Positions 49,468 through 58,660 of a stretch of 64,000 bases of DNA are shown piece by piece; position 1 is the stretch's first letter, and the number at the start of each line of letters is the position of its first letter. Made by a program: the position numbers and the translations under genes. The notes beneath the pieces are model-generated. The model was not told where the DNA came from, ran no database searches, and was given only the letters and a program-made list of their open reading frames with translations. Origin of the DNA: Roseibium album (GTDB taxonomy: Bacteria; Pseudomonadota; Alphaproteobacteria; Rhizobiales; Stappiaceae); the NCBI RefSeq assembly GCF_001404515.1, contig NZ_CXWE01000007.1, forward strand, positions 1 to 64,000, in the 5' to 3' direction.

Positions 49468-49696
49468 ATAAGAAAAGTAGCGCGTTTCCAATCGACCGCA
49501 AACGCTCTACAGAAGCTTCGTGACAAGTCATGGGGCAGGATTGCCGGCCGCTTTCGGATTCGAACTTTGAAAGCAGCCCGTTGTCTTGCCCGTGACCTGT
49601 CCGCCGGTAACCGGCCCATCCGGGGCCGACCGGGAATGTGTCTGTTCGCGATGCTGTACCGAAAGCAGCACTGGACAGGCAAACACGTAAGGACAG

Positions 49697-51829
49697 ATGA
49701 TGTTTGATATTCATCGTGTGGAAGTCGAGTGGGGCGGACGGCCGCTGATACTCGAAACAGGCAAGGTTGCCCGTCAAGCCGACGGCGCCGTCATGGCGAC
49801 CTATGGCGAAACCAAGGTACTGGCGACTGTCGTTTCCGCGAAGGCGCCGCGTGCAGGACAGGATTTCTTTCCGCTGACCGTGAACTATCAGGAAAAGGCC
49901 TTTGCCGCCGGCAAGATTCCGGGCGGCTACTTCAAGCGCGAAGGCCGGCCGTCGGAGCATGAAACGCTCACCTCCCGCCTGATCGACCGCCCGATCCGCC
50001 CGTTGTTTGCAGACGGCTACAAGAACGACACCCAGGTCGTGATCACGGTTTTGTCTCATGACATGGAAAACGCACCGGACATCCTGGCATTGGTTGCAGC
50101 TTCCGCCGCACTGACGTTGTCCGGCGTTCCCTTCATGGGTCCGATCGGCGGCGCGCGCGTCGGCTTCATCGACGGCGAGTACGTTCTGAACCCGCCTGTG
50201 GACGACATGCCGGAAAGCGCTCTGGACCTTGTTGTGGCCGGCACCAATGACGCTGTTCTCATGGTTGAATCGGAAGCCAGTGAACTCGACGAAGACACCA
50301 TGCTCGGCGCGGTGATGTTTGGTCACAAGGGTTTCCAGACCGTCATCGATGCGATCATCAAGCTGGCCGAAACAGCAGCCAAGGAACCTCGTGAGCTGTC
50401 CATTCCGGATCACTCAGCGCTCTTTGAACAGGTCAAGTCGCTTGCAGCTGAAGAGCTCTCGGCAGCCTACAAGATCACATCAAAGACCGACCGCAAGAAT
50501 GCGGTAGACGCTGCCAAGGCAAAGGTAGTTGAAGCACTGATCACGAACGCTGCAGAGGGTGAAGCACCTGAGTCCACAGTTCTTGGCGAACAGTTCAAGA
50601 AGATGGAAGCAGAGATCGTTCGTGGCGCAATCCTCGACACCAGCACGCGTATCGATGGACGCGACCTTTCCACGGTCCGTGCAATTTCTTCGGAAGTCGG
50701 TATCCTGCCCAGGGCGCATGGATCCTCCCTGTTTACCCGTGGCGAGACCCAGGGACTTGTGGTCGCAACGCTGGGGACAGGCGAAGACGAGCAATTCATC
50801 GATCTGCTCGAAGGCACCGTGAAGTCCCATTTCATGCTGCACTACAACTTCCCGCCCTATTCCGTCGGAGAGACCGGTCGTATGGGTTCGCCGGGACGCC
50901 GTGAAATCGGTCACGGCAAACTGGCCTGGCGTGCGATTAATCCGATGCTGCCGCAGCACCACGATTTCCCTTATACGCTTCGCGTTGTTTCGGAAATCAC
51001 CGAATCCAACGGTTCTTCGTCGATGGCAACCGTTTGCGGCACCTCTCTTGCACTGATGGATGCCGGTGTGCCGCTCAAGGCGCCGGTCGCCGGTATTGCG
51101 ATGGGCCTGATCAAGGACGGCGACCGTTATGCGGTTCTTTCCGACATTCTTGGTGATGAAGATCACCTTGGCGACATGGACTTCAAGGTGGCCGGTACCG
51201 AGGACGGTATCACGTCGCTCCAGATGGACATCAAGATCGACGGTATCACCGAAGAGATCATGAAAGTCGCTCTGGGTCAGGCCAAGGATGGCCGTATCCA
51301 TATTCTTGGTGAAATGGCCAAGGCGATCACGGAAGCCCGCTCGGAACTCGGCGAACACGCGCCGCGCATCGAAATGATGAAGATCCCGGTAGACAAGATC
51401 CGTGAAGTCATCGGCTCCGGCGGTAAAGTCATTCGTGAAATCGTCGAGAAGACCGGTGCGAAGGTCAATATCGAAGATGATGGTACCGTGAAGATCGCGT
51501 CTGCAGATGGCAAGGCTATCAAGGCAGCCGTCAACTGGATCAACTCCATCGCGGCTGAGCCGGAAGTGGGTGTGATCTATGAAGGCACCGTCGTCAAGTG
51601 CGTTGACTTCGGCGCATTCGTCAACTTCTTCGGGGCCAAGGACGGCCTGGTGCACATTTCCCAGCTTGCCCCGCGGAAGGTTGGCAAGGTCACCGATGTT
51701 GTCAAGGAAGGCGACAAGGTCTGGGTCAAGCTCATGGGCTTCGACGAGCGCGGCAAGGTTCGCCTTTCCATGAAGGTTGTCGACCAGGAAACCGGCAAGG
51801 AAATTCCGAAAGAAAACGCCGCCGAATAA
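49697..51829 (+). CDS. pnp: Polyribonucleotide nucleotidyltransferase (PNPase)
   Basis: 710-aa phosphorolytic 3'-5' exonuclease of RNA decay. Two RNase PH-like cores ([34 protein letters not shown]), then KH ([20 protein letters not shown]) and S1 ([20 protein letters not shown]) domains. ATG 49697 has AAGGACAG; the next codon is also ATG. A strong terminator follows. Confidence 0.98.
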   Translation: MMFDIHRVEVEWGGRPLILETGKVARQADGAVMATYGETKVLATVVSAKAPRAGQDFFPLTVNYQEKAFAAGKIPGGYFKREGRPSEHETLTSRLIDRPIRPLFADGYKNDTQVVITVLSHDMENAPDILALVAASAALTLSGVPFMGPIGGARVGFIDGEYVLNPPVDDMPESALDLVVAGTNDAVLMVESEASELDEDTMLGAVMFGHKGFQTVIDAIIKLAETAAKEPRELSIPDHSALFEQVKSLAAEELSAAYKITSKTDRKNAVDAAKAKVVEALITNAAEGEAPESTVLGEQFKKMEAEIVRGAILDTSTRIDGRDLSTVRAISSEVGILPRAHGSSLFTRGETQGLVVATLGTGEDEQFIDLLEGTVKSHFMLHYNFPPYSVGETGRMGSPGRREIGHGKLAWRAINPMLPQHHDFPYTLRVVSEITESNGSSSMATVCGTSLALMDAGVPLKAPVAGIAMGLIKDGDRYAVLSDILGDEDHLGDMDFKVAGTEDGITSLQMDIKIDGITEEIMKVALGQAKDGRIHILGEMAKAITEARSELGEHAPRIEMMKIPVDKIREVIGSGGKVIREIVEKTGAKVNIEDDGTVKIASADGKAIKAAVNWINSIAAEPEVGVIYEGTVVKCVDFGAFVNFFGAKDGLVHISQLAPRKVGKVTDVVKEGDKVWVKLMGFDERGKVRLSMKVVDQETGKEIPKENAAE

Positions 51830-51852
51830 GCGGCAATTCTATAAAAAAAGTA

Positions 51853-51883
51853 CGCGCGGGAGAGCTTCTCCCGCGCGTTTTTT
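51853..51883 (+). terminator. Rho-independent terminator of pnp
   Basis: CGCGCGGGAGA (51853-51863) and TCTCCCGCGCG (51867-51877), a perfect 11-bp stem with a 3-nt loop, followed by TTTTTT. Confidence 0.88.
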
Positions 51884-52021
51884 GTTGGACTTGCCTTTGA
51901 AAAAAATTCAGGTCAACCGGCTTCTTGCGGACACTGTCTCAGATGCAGGTGAACAACACGCATTTGCCTCTGTTGTTGAAGCTGCTATACCCGCTGGCAA
52001 ACGTCGAACAAGAGGACTGGC

Positions 52022-52834
52022 ATGAGGCAAATGCGCTTGGTTGTCGTAGGTGCAGGCGGTCGGATGGGCCGCGCGCTGACACGGGCCGTGACGGAAATGG
52101 CAGGAGCCGAGGTCGTCGCAGGCGTTGAGCGGGAAGGCTCTGAATCTCTGGGTCAGGATGTCGGGGAACTTGCCGGGGTCGGCAATATCGGTGTTCCCAT
52201 ATCCGATGATCCGCTGGCGGCTTTTGCGCAGTCGGACGGTGTTCTGGATTTTACCACGCCCAAAGCGAGCCTCTGGTTCGCCGAATTGTCGGCCCAGGCA
52301 AGGATTGTGCATGTCATCGGCACCACAGGCTGGTCTGAAGGCGAGGACGAGCCTTTGAAGGCGGCAGCCCGGCATGCACGCATCATCAAGTCGGGCAACA
52401 TGAGCCTGGGCGTGAATCTGCTTGCGAACCTTGTGCGCAAGGCCGCTGCTGCGCTGGACTCCGACTTTGACATTGAAGTCCTTGAAATGCATCACAAACA
52501 CAAGGTCGATGCACCGTCGGGAACGGCCCTCCTGCTGGGGCAGGCAGCAGCGGACGGGCGCGGGATAGACCTCTCGTCTCATTCCGTTCGCTCACGCGAC
52601 GGTATCATGGATCCGAGAAAGACCGGGGACATCGGCTTTGCGACGTTACGTGGCGGTTCGGTCATTGGCGAACATTCCGTCATCTTCGCCGGCGAAGGCG
52701 AGCGCATCGAATTGACCCATCGTTCGGAAGACCGGCAGTTGTTTGCACGCGGTGCCGTGAAGTCTGCGTTATGGGGATTTGACCAGAAACCCGGATTTTA
52801 TTCGATGGCCGATGTTCTCGGCCTCAATGCATAA
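52022..52834 (+). CDS. dapB: 4-hydroxy-tetrahydrodipicolinate reductase
   Basis: 270-aa NAD(P)H-dependent enzyme of the diaminopimelate/lysine pathway. The nucleotide loop is [17 protein letters not shown] and the active-site motif [17 protein letters not shown] (catalytic His and Lys). ATG 52022 was used; ATG three codons later is also possible. gpmA follows after 22 bp, a usual rhizobial pairing. Confidence 0.96.
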   Translation: MRQMRLVVVGAGGRMGRALTRAVTEMAGAEVVAGVEREGSESLGQDVGELAGVGNIGVPISDDPLAAFAQSDGVLDFTTPKASLWFAELSAQARIVHVIGTTGWSEGEDEPLKAAARHARIIKSGNMSLGVNLLANLVRKAAAALDSDFDIEVLEMHHKHKVDAPSGTALLLGQAAADGRGIDLSSHSVRSRDGIMDPRKTGDIGFATLRGGSVIGEHSVIFAGEGERIELTHRSEDRQLFARGAVKSALWGFDQKPGFYSMADVLGLNA

Positions 52835-52856
52835 CAGTGAATTTAGGGAGAAAGGC

Positions 52857-53477
52857 ATGGAGCGCCTTCTTGTGCTTGTCCGCCACGGGCAGAGCGAATG
52901 GAATTTGAAAAACCTTTTCACCGGCTGGAAAGACCCTGGTTTGACGGAGCAGGGAGTTACTGAAGCCCACAAGGCCGGTCAGCAACTCAGGGACCTGAAG
53001 CTGACATTCGATATTGCGTTCACGTCCGTTCTGTCGCGTGCACAAAGAACGCTGGACATCATGCTGGAAGAACTTGGCCAGACCGGTCTGGAAACACTCA
53101 AGGACCAGGCTCTGAACGAGCGCGACTACGGTGACCTGACGGGCATGAACAAGGACCAGGCCCGCGAGGAGTTCGGCGAGGAACAAGTTCACATCTGGCG
53201 GCGGTCCTACGATGTCCCGCCTCCGGGCGGTGAAAGCCTGAAAATGACCGCGGAACGGGTTCTGCCCTACTACAAGTCTGAAATCCTTCCCAGGGTGCTG
53301 GAGGGCAAACGCACGCTCGTGTCCGCCCACGGCAATTCTCTCAGGTCGCTGATCATGGAACTGGAAAACCTGAGTCCCGAGGAAATTCTCAAGCGCGAAC
53401 TTGGAACCGGAACACCGATCGTCTACCGCATTGACGAAAATGGCGGTGTGCTGAGTGTCCAGGATCTGGCGGACTGA
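52857..53477 (+). CDS. gpmA: 2,3-bisphosphoglycerate-dependent phosphoglycerate mutase
   Basis: 206-aa glycolytic enzyme interconverting 3- and 2-phosphoglycerate. The phospho-His is in [10 protein letters not shown]; further motifs are [18 protein letters not shown] and [11 protein letters not shown]. Somewhat shorter than the E. coli enzyme, as in other alphaproteobacteria. ATG 52857 has GGGAGAAAGG; the longer frame overlaps dapB and was rejected. Convergent with the adenosine kinase gene across a shared terminator. Confidence 0.95.
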   Translation: MERLLVLVRHGQSEWNLKNLFTGWKDPGLTEQGVTEAHKAGQQLRDLKLTFDIAFTSVLSRAQRTLDIMLEELGQTGLETLKDQALNERDYGDLTGMNKDQAREEFGEEQVHIWRRSYDVPPPGGESLKMTAERVLPYYKSEILPRVLEGKRTLVSAHGNSLRSLIMELENLSPEEILKRELGTGTPIVYRIDENGGVLSVQDLAD

Positions 53478-53496
53478 TCTGAACTGGAAAATTTGG

Positions 53497-53530
53497 AAAA
53501 AAGGCGGTCGTTGCGACCGCCTTTTTTGTG
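53497..53530. terminator. Bidirectional terminator between gpmA and the PfkB-family gene
   Basis: GGCGGTCG-TTG-CGACCGCC (53503-53521) with an A-run before and T-run after, so it can terminate both convergent genes. Confidence 0.88.
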
Positions 53531-54532
53531 TCAGACTTCGAAACCACCCTGGGCGGCAACGTTCTTCAGGGGTTTTTCCGGCCGGGCGCCAACATGGCTG
53601 ATCACGTTTGCAGCACACAGGCAGCCGAGCTCCGCCGCGTCGCCGAGCTTGTAGTCCCGAGCAAGGCCGAACAGGAAACCGGACGCGAAAAGGTCGCCGG
53701 CTCCGGTCAGGTCCACCACATTGTCGACCTCCCGCGCGGACACTTTCACTGTTTCGTTCCGGTCAAACGCCATTGCCCCGTTTTCCCCGAGCGTAAGGGC
53801 GGTCAGGGCACCCGAATCCCGTGCCGCCGCAATCGCAGTGTCCAGATCCCCGGTCTCGTAGAGCGCCTTGAGTTCGTGTTCGTTCGCGAACATCAGGTCG
53901 ACGACCTTGTCTGTCAAAAGCGCCTGGAATTCGCTTCGATACCGGTCGACACAAAATGAATCGGAAAGTGTGATTGCAACCTTGCGGCCATTTGCATGGG
54001 CGACGTCAGCTGCTTTCAGGAATGCCTTCTTCGCTTCTTCCGGGTCCCACAGATATCCTTCCATGTAGGTAACTGCGGAGGCCGCCACGACCGTCTCGTC
54101 GACGTCTGACGTGCCGAATTCGACGCAGGCACCAAGATAGGTATTCATGGTCCGTTCGCCGTCCGGCGTGATCAGGATCATGGAGCGAGCGGTCGGGTTG
54201 CCGTCGATCAACCGGGGCGTGTTGAAATAAACGCCCGTGCCATTCATGTCATGAGAGTAGCTGTCACCGAGTTCGTCTTGAGCAACCTTTCCGAAATAGG
54301 CGGGGTTGCCGCCCAGAGAGGCAATGCCTGCGGCCGTGTTGCCGGCGCTCCCGCCGGAAATGCGCACGGTCTGTCCCATCTTGTCGAAAAGCCGTACGGC
54401 TTCTTCCGTATCGATCAGGCGCATCGAGCCCTTGACCAGGTTTTCCCGGACAAGGAAGTCTTCCTCGACATGGGCGAACACGTCGCAGATAGCATTGCCG
54501 ATGCATAGCGCATCAAATTTCACTTCGGTCAT
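53531..54532 (-). CDS. PfkB-family sugar kinase, probable adenosine kinase
   Basis: 333-aa ribokinase-fold enzyme. It opens DALCIGNAICDVFAHVEED and has the first signature RISGGSAGNTAAGIASLGG and the catalytic C-terminal signature VVDLTGAGDLFASGFLFG with Asp as base. Rhizobial homologues are annotated as adenosine kinases; related sugar kinases cannot be excluded. It is downstream of kdsB-pheA on the same strand with a 32-bp gap to pheA, so possibly one transcript. Confidence 0.88.
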   Translation of the reverse strand: MTEVKFDALCIGNAICDVFAHVEEDFLVRENLVKGSMRLIDTEEAVRLFDKMGQTVRISGGSAGNTAAGIASLGGNPAYFGKVAQDELGDSYSHDMNGTGVYFNTPRLIDGNPTARSMILITPDGERTMNTYLGACVEFGTSDVDETVVAASAVTYMEGYLWDPEEAKKAFLKAADVAHANGRKVAITLSDSFCVDRYRSEFQALLTDKVVDLMFANEHELKALYETGDLDTAIAAARDSGALTALTLGENGAMAFDRNETVKVSAREVDNVVDLTGAGDLFASGFLFGLARDYKLGDAAELGCLCAANVISHVGARPEKPLKNVAAQGGFEV

Positions 54533-54564
54533 GAATACCTCTGTTTTCGACTGCCGGTGCAGTC

Positions 54565-55488
54565 TCAGGAATGGGGATTGGGTCGCAGGGCGCGATTGGC
54601 TTCCGGTTCCTTGATCTTGTCGCGGAACGGACTGGCACGGTAGACGCCGAGAACGTTGAGTTCGGCGCAGAAGAAGGCAAGTTCTTCCATTGCAAGGCTC
54701 ACCGCAGGGTCTTCGGGGTGACCTTCCACGTCGGCATAGAACATGGAAGCGAAAAACTGTCCTTCCAGCTGGTAGGATTCCAGTTTGGTCATGTTGACGC
54801 CGTTGGTCGCAAATCCTCCGAGTGCCTTGTAGAGCGCAGCCGGTACGTTGCGAACTCGGAAGATGAATGTCGTGATGACCGATTGACCGTTATGTGCTGC
54901 TTCGAGCTTTTCACGCGACAGGATCACGAAGCGGGTCGTGTTGTGAGCCGCGTCCTCAACGTCCCTGCGCAAGATATCAAGGCCATAGATTTCCGCCGCC
55001 ATTTCGGGGGCGAGCGCAGCCACTGTCGGATCGTCGAGTTCCGCGACCTGGCGGGCAGATCCTGCCGTATCACCTCCGACGACGGCCTTCAGGCCAAGTT
55101 CCCGAATGATGTTCCGGCACTGTCCGAGTGCATGGATGTGGCTCTGGACTTTTTCAAGCGTTTCCAGGTTCGTTCCGCTGGTCGCCATGAGCTGAAAGCG
55201 AATCGGCATGAAATATTCGCCGATAATGTGCAGATTAGACTTGGGGAGAAGGTGGTGAATATCGGCAACGCGACCGGCAACCGAGTTTTCGATCGGAATC
55301 ATGGCAAGATCTGCCGAACCGTCCGCCATTGAGGAAAAGCAGTCTTCGAAGGTGGCACAGGGGATCGCCTCATAGTCGGGGTAAACGCTGCGGCAGGCCA
55401 TGTGGGAATTGGCCCCGGTTTCTCCCTGAAATACTATTCTCTTTCTGTCTGTCATCGATCTGTTCGCATTTTCGGCAATCTGGTTCAT
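54565..55488 (-). CDS. pheA: Prephenate dehydratase
   Basis: 307-aa enzyme converting prephenate to phenylpyruvate (phenylalanine pathway). The catalytic domain has FQGETGANSHMACRS, PIENSVAGRVADIHHLL and the TRF motif in AAHNTTRFVIL; an ACT regulatory domain (GVNMTKLESYQLEGQF) follows. There is no chorismate mutase fusion. The start could be ATG 55488 or the ATG at codon 12. It overlaps the kdsB stop by 4 bp. Confidence 0.95.
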   Translation of the reverse strand: MNQIAENANRSMTDRKRIVFQGETGANSHMACRSVYPDYEAIPCATFEDCFSSMADGSADLAMIPIENSVAGRVADIHHLLPKSNLHIIGEYFMPIRFQLMATSGTNLETLEKVQSHIHALGQCRNIIRELGLKAVVGGDTAGSARQVAELDDPTVAALAPEMAAEIYGLDILRRDVEDAAHNTTRFVILSREKLEAAHNGQSVITTFIFRVRNVPAALYKALGGFATNGVNMTKLESYQLEGQFFASMFYADVEGHPEDPAVSLAMEELAFFCAELNVLGVYRASPFRDKIKEPEANRALRPNPHS

Positions 55489-56231
55489 AGGGTCTGGTAG
55501 GCCGCACGGGCACGTTCCAGGTCTTCAGGTGTGTTCACATCCATGGGGGCGCTGTCAATGACTGACACGTCAATCCGCATCCCCGCTTCAAGAGCGCGCA
55601 ACTGTTCCAGCTTCTCGCGAAGCTCGAGTGGCGACGGGGCAAGTTTCACGAAACGGTCGAGCGCGGTTCTGCGATAGGCGTAGATCCCGACGTGCTGGAA
55701 GAGTGGACCGTCGCCGCCCGGCGCCGTTGTGCGCGTGAAATAGAGCGCCTTGTGTTGTCCTTGACCGTTGGGTGTCGTGACGGCCTTCACGAAACTGGGG
55801 TCCTGCCGGAACCTCGGATCGGTAATTTCGGTCATTATCGTGCCAATCGAGACGTCCGGTATTGCCAGCGGGACGAAGGCGGCGCGAATCGCATTCGGCT
55901 CGATGAGCGGCACATCACCCTGCACATTCAGGATGACGTCGAAGCGGTTTTCCGGATCCAGAAGGTCGGCAGCCTCCTGAATACGGTCAGAACCTGAAAC
56001 GTGATCGGTTCTGGTCATGACAGCCCGGCCACCATGATCCATGACGGCATCTGCGATCTCCTTGTCATCGCAGGCAACCGCTACCGGGCCGATATCGGAT
56101 TGTTGCGCTTGCTCGAGAACGCGCACGATCATTGGTTTTCCGCAGATGTCGGCAAGAATTTTCCGTGGCAGGCGCGAAGCTGCAAGTCGTGCTGGAATTA
56201 TCACCAGTGCTGAAGTCAATCGGGTCTCCAT
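55485..56231 (-). CDS. kdsB: 3-deoxy-manno-octulosonate cytidylyltransferase
   Basis: 248-aa enzyme making CMP-KDO for lipopolysaccharide. It starts METRLTSALVIIPARLAASR with the nucleotide-binding IIPARLAASRLPRK; further signatures are TRTDHVSGSDRIQEA and NVQGDVPLIEP. ATG 56231 fits the family; the open frame extends about 94 codons upstream but is not homologous. kdsB-pheA are translationally coupled. Confidence 0.96.
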   Translation of the reverse strand: METRLTSALVIIPARLAASRLPRKILADICGKPMIVRVLEQAQQSDIGPVAVACDDKEIADAVMDHGGRAVMTRTDHVSGSDRIQEAADLLDPENRFDVILNVQGDVPLIEPNAIRAAFVPLAIPDVSIGTIMTEITDPRFRQDPSFVKAVTTPNGQGQHKALYFTRTTAPGGDGPLFQHVGIYAYRRTALDRFVKLAPSPLELREKLEQLRALEAGMRIDVSVIDSAPMDVNTPEDLERARAAYQTL

Positions 56232-56417
56232 TTGGCCGGTCAGACTGTATTTCGTGTGAAAAAGACCTGCCGCGTCCGTTTGTCGTATCTGTTGTCCTTT
56301 TAAAGCTATGGACAGCAAGGTCAAAAAATTTGTAGGTTCCGGCGACTTTATAGAAGCTGATAGGGTCCGTTGCCATGGCTGCGGGCCCGGGCGCGTATGA
56401 GCTTGGAGCCGGAGAGA

Positions 56418-56969
56418 ATGGATTCCTTCACGCTGAACAAGGCCGCTGGTGCGGTTCTGATGGTTCTTATTCTGACAATGGGTGTTGGGATCGTATCCGA
56501 CATCATCTTTCACCCGACGATCCCCGGCAAGCCGGGCTACGAGATCGTGCTGGAGTCTTCACCGGATGCAACGTCGACTGTGGAAGCAGAACCTGACGTC
56601 GTGCCGATTTCAGAGCGCTTGATCGCTGCGTCCGCCACGGACGGTGCGAACGTTGCAAAGAAATGCACCGCATGTCACACGTTTGATGATGGCGGTGCCA
56701 ACAGGGTCGGTCCGGCCCTTTGGGACATCGTGGGTCGCAAGCCTGGTGGCCACGAGGGTTTCCGTTATTCCTCGGCCATGACCGCTTACGGTGATGAAAA
56801 TGCCGAATGGACATACGAGTCCCTGGACAACTTTCTGGCAGCGCCGAAAAAGTACATAAATGGCACGTCGATGGGTTTTGCCGGACTTCGCAAACCTGAA
56901 GACCGTGCCAACATGATTGCCTATCTCAGGGAGCAATCAGGCGCGCCGAAGCCGCTGCCGGCGGAATAG
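56418..56969 (+). CDS. Membrane-anchored class I cytochrome c
   Basis: 183-aa cytochrome. An N-terminal signal-anchor helix (about 8-29) is followed by a Pro/Glu-rich linker and a cytochrome c domain with heme motif CTACH (C83, C86, H87) and probable axial Met 152 (NGTSMGF). It resembles CycM/c552 of rhizobia, which carries electrons from the bc1 complex to cytochrome oxidase. Divergent from kdsB; ATG 56418 follows a GGAGAG site. A terminator follows. Confidence 0.92.
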   Translation: MDSFTLNKAAGAVLMVLILTMGVGIVSDIIFHPTIPGKPGYEIVLESSPDATSTVEAEPDVVPISERLIAASATDGANVAKKCTACHTFDDGGANRVGPALWDIVGRKPGGHEGFRYSSAMTAYGDENAEWTYESLDNFLAAPKKYINGTSMGFAGLRKPEDRANMIAYLREQSGAPKPLPAE

Positions 56970-57000
56970 CAAGCCGGTTGAATGCCTGCGAATAATCTGG

Positions 57001-57027
57001 AAAGCCGGGTGAATAGCCCGGCTTTTT
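57001..57027 (+). terminator. Rho-independent terminator after the cytochrome gene
   Basis: AAAGCCGGG (57001-57009) pairs with CCCGGCTTT (57017-57025) around a 7-nt loop, followed by T bases. Confidence 0.82.
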
Positions 57028-57106
57028 GTTTGGATTATAAGAAAATTTAACGAAGTTCGGGTTCCGTAGTAGGGTGACGTCTCGGCTGACGTCGGACAGG
57101 GGCCAT

Positions 57107-58543
57107 ATGGGCAGACGGCTGACGGGAAAATTTGCATTCACGTCCAATGGAGCCTGGGTGGCCTCCGTTGTAGCGATCATTTGTTTTCTGACAGGCATAG
57201 CCGTCACCGCACATGTCGGTCTTCTGGTTCGCAACGAACTTGTTTCCCAGCACAAGCAGACCGTCAGGACCGAATTGTCCGAGGCGCGAGCGCGGCTGGA
57301 AGGTGAAATCAGCCGCATTGTTGCGCATGGCCTGGGGTTCAGGGCTTTCCTTGCAGAGTTCAATGACAGGCCTTTTGTGCCCGCTGACTATCAGAATATC
57401 GCCAATGAACTGTTCGCGGAAAATCCCGCGATCAGGTCGATTGGGCTGGCTCCGGGCAATATTGTCCGGGCTGTATACCCGATGGAGCCGAACCAGGCAG
57501 CGCTTGGCCTGGATTATCGGTCGAACGCTTCGCAGTGGCCGGCGGTCGAACGGGCCATGAATTCAAGAGAAACCGTAATCAGCGGCCCGTTGCAGCTTGT
57601 GCAGGGCGGCCGCGCGCTCCTGATACGGATACCGGTCTATCCCGCGGCATTTGCGGACCAGCCTCTGAAGGATCGCAGCTATTGGGGTGTTGCCACGCTC
57701 GCTCTCGACGAAGAAACGCTGATGCAGGCCTCGGGCATCAATGCGGTGGTAAACGGAACCAGCTTGTCCATCGTTGATGGGGACGCAGGTGACGCGGCCT
57801 CAAAGGTTCTGTTCGGAAATCTGCCGCCCGAAGGAACGGATTTTGTTTCACTGCCGCTGTTTCTGCCCGGAGGACTGAACTGGAAACTTCTGGGCTACCC
57901 GAAGGAAGGCTGGTCGAGTACGGGCAAGCAGGTGTGGATCACACAGTTTGTCGGCAGTCTGATCTCGTTGATATTCGGTGTAATGGCATTCCTTCTGATC
58001 AGTGAAATCTACAAGGTCAGATCAATGGCACTGCATGATCCGCTGACTGGACTTGCCAACAGGCGCCTTCTCGAAGAGCGCATGTATCAACTTGCGGCCA
58101 TGTGTGAGCGATCCGGTGTCGGATTCGAGATATTTTACGTGGACCTGGATGCTTTCAAGCCGGTCAACGACAACTATGGCCACTCGGTTGGTGATCAGCT
58201 CCTGATAGCGGTCGGTGACCGGTTGCAGAGCCAGACACGGCAATATGATACCGTTGCAAGAGTTGGCGGTGATGAATTTATCGTCCTGACCCCCGGGAGC
58301 ATGCGGCGGCTTGAAAGGGAGGCTTTTGTGACACGCTTGTCGGAGCGCGTTTCAAAGGATTTCGAGTTCTCGGGGACCTTCATTGACGTCAGGGCGAGCA
58401 TCGGAAGTGCCAGCTTTCCAAAGGACGCGATGACAGTCGAGGATCTGCTGCGTGTAGCAGACGGACGCATGTATGCTCAGAAGGCCAAATCCAAGCAGGC
58501 ATCAGCTGACATTCGCGAAGACGGCGTTCCCCAAGCCGGTTAA
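57107..58543 (+). CDS. Membrane diguanylate cyclase with periplasmic sensor
   Basis: 478-aa protein. Two membrane helices (about 17-38 and 288-308) flank a CHASE-like periplasmic domain with NPAIRSIGLAPGN. The C-terminal GGDEF domain starts at HDPLTGLANRRLLEERM, with the active site RVGGDEFIVL. The I-site RQYD lies five residues before GGDEF, so product inhibition by c-di-GMP is expected. No EAL domain. ATG 57107 was chosen; GTG 57074 is in frame. The ligand is unknown. Confidence 0.92.
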   Translation: MGRRLTGKFAFTSNGAWVASVVAIICFLTGIAVTAHVGLLVRNELVSQHKQTVRTELSEARARLEGEISRIVAHGLGFRAFLAEFNDRPFVPADYQNIANELFAENPAIRSIGLAPGNIVRAVYPMEPNQAALGLDYRSNASQWPAVERAMNSRETVISGPLQLVQGGRALLIRIPVYPAAFADQPLKDRSYWGVATLALDEETLMQASGINAVVNGTSLSIVDGDAGDAASKVLFGNLPPEGTDFVSLPLFLPGGLNWKLLGYPKEGWSSTGKQVWITQFVGSLISLIFGVMAFLLISEIYKVRSMALHDPLTGLANRRLLEERMYQLAAMCERSGVGFEIFYVDLDAFKPVNDNYGHSVGDQLLIAVGDRLQSQTRQYDTVARVGGDEFIVLTPGSMRRLEREAFVTRLSERVSKDFEFSGTFIDVRASIGSASFPKDAMTVEDLLRVADGRMYAQKAKSKQASADIREDGVPQAG

Positions 58544-58660
58544 ATTTCTGTCATAATGGAAACCAGCACGTGACGTTTGACCGACCGGTCCCTACACTGG
58601 TCTCAAAGCGGCCCTATAAATTTGGGGGCAGTGAGATGGAACGGCACGGAGAAACCGATA

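Larger units (their letters stand above)
49371..49696. other. rpsO-pnp intergenic region
   Basis: 326 bp without a gene. It holds the rpsO terminator (49387-49414), a dispersed repeat copy (49423-49467), GCGTTT/AAACGC (about 49481-49506) and G/C-rich inverted segments near 49590-49640. In enteric bacteria the pnp leader is a target of autoregulation; a similar role here is only inference. Confidence 0.45.
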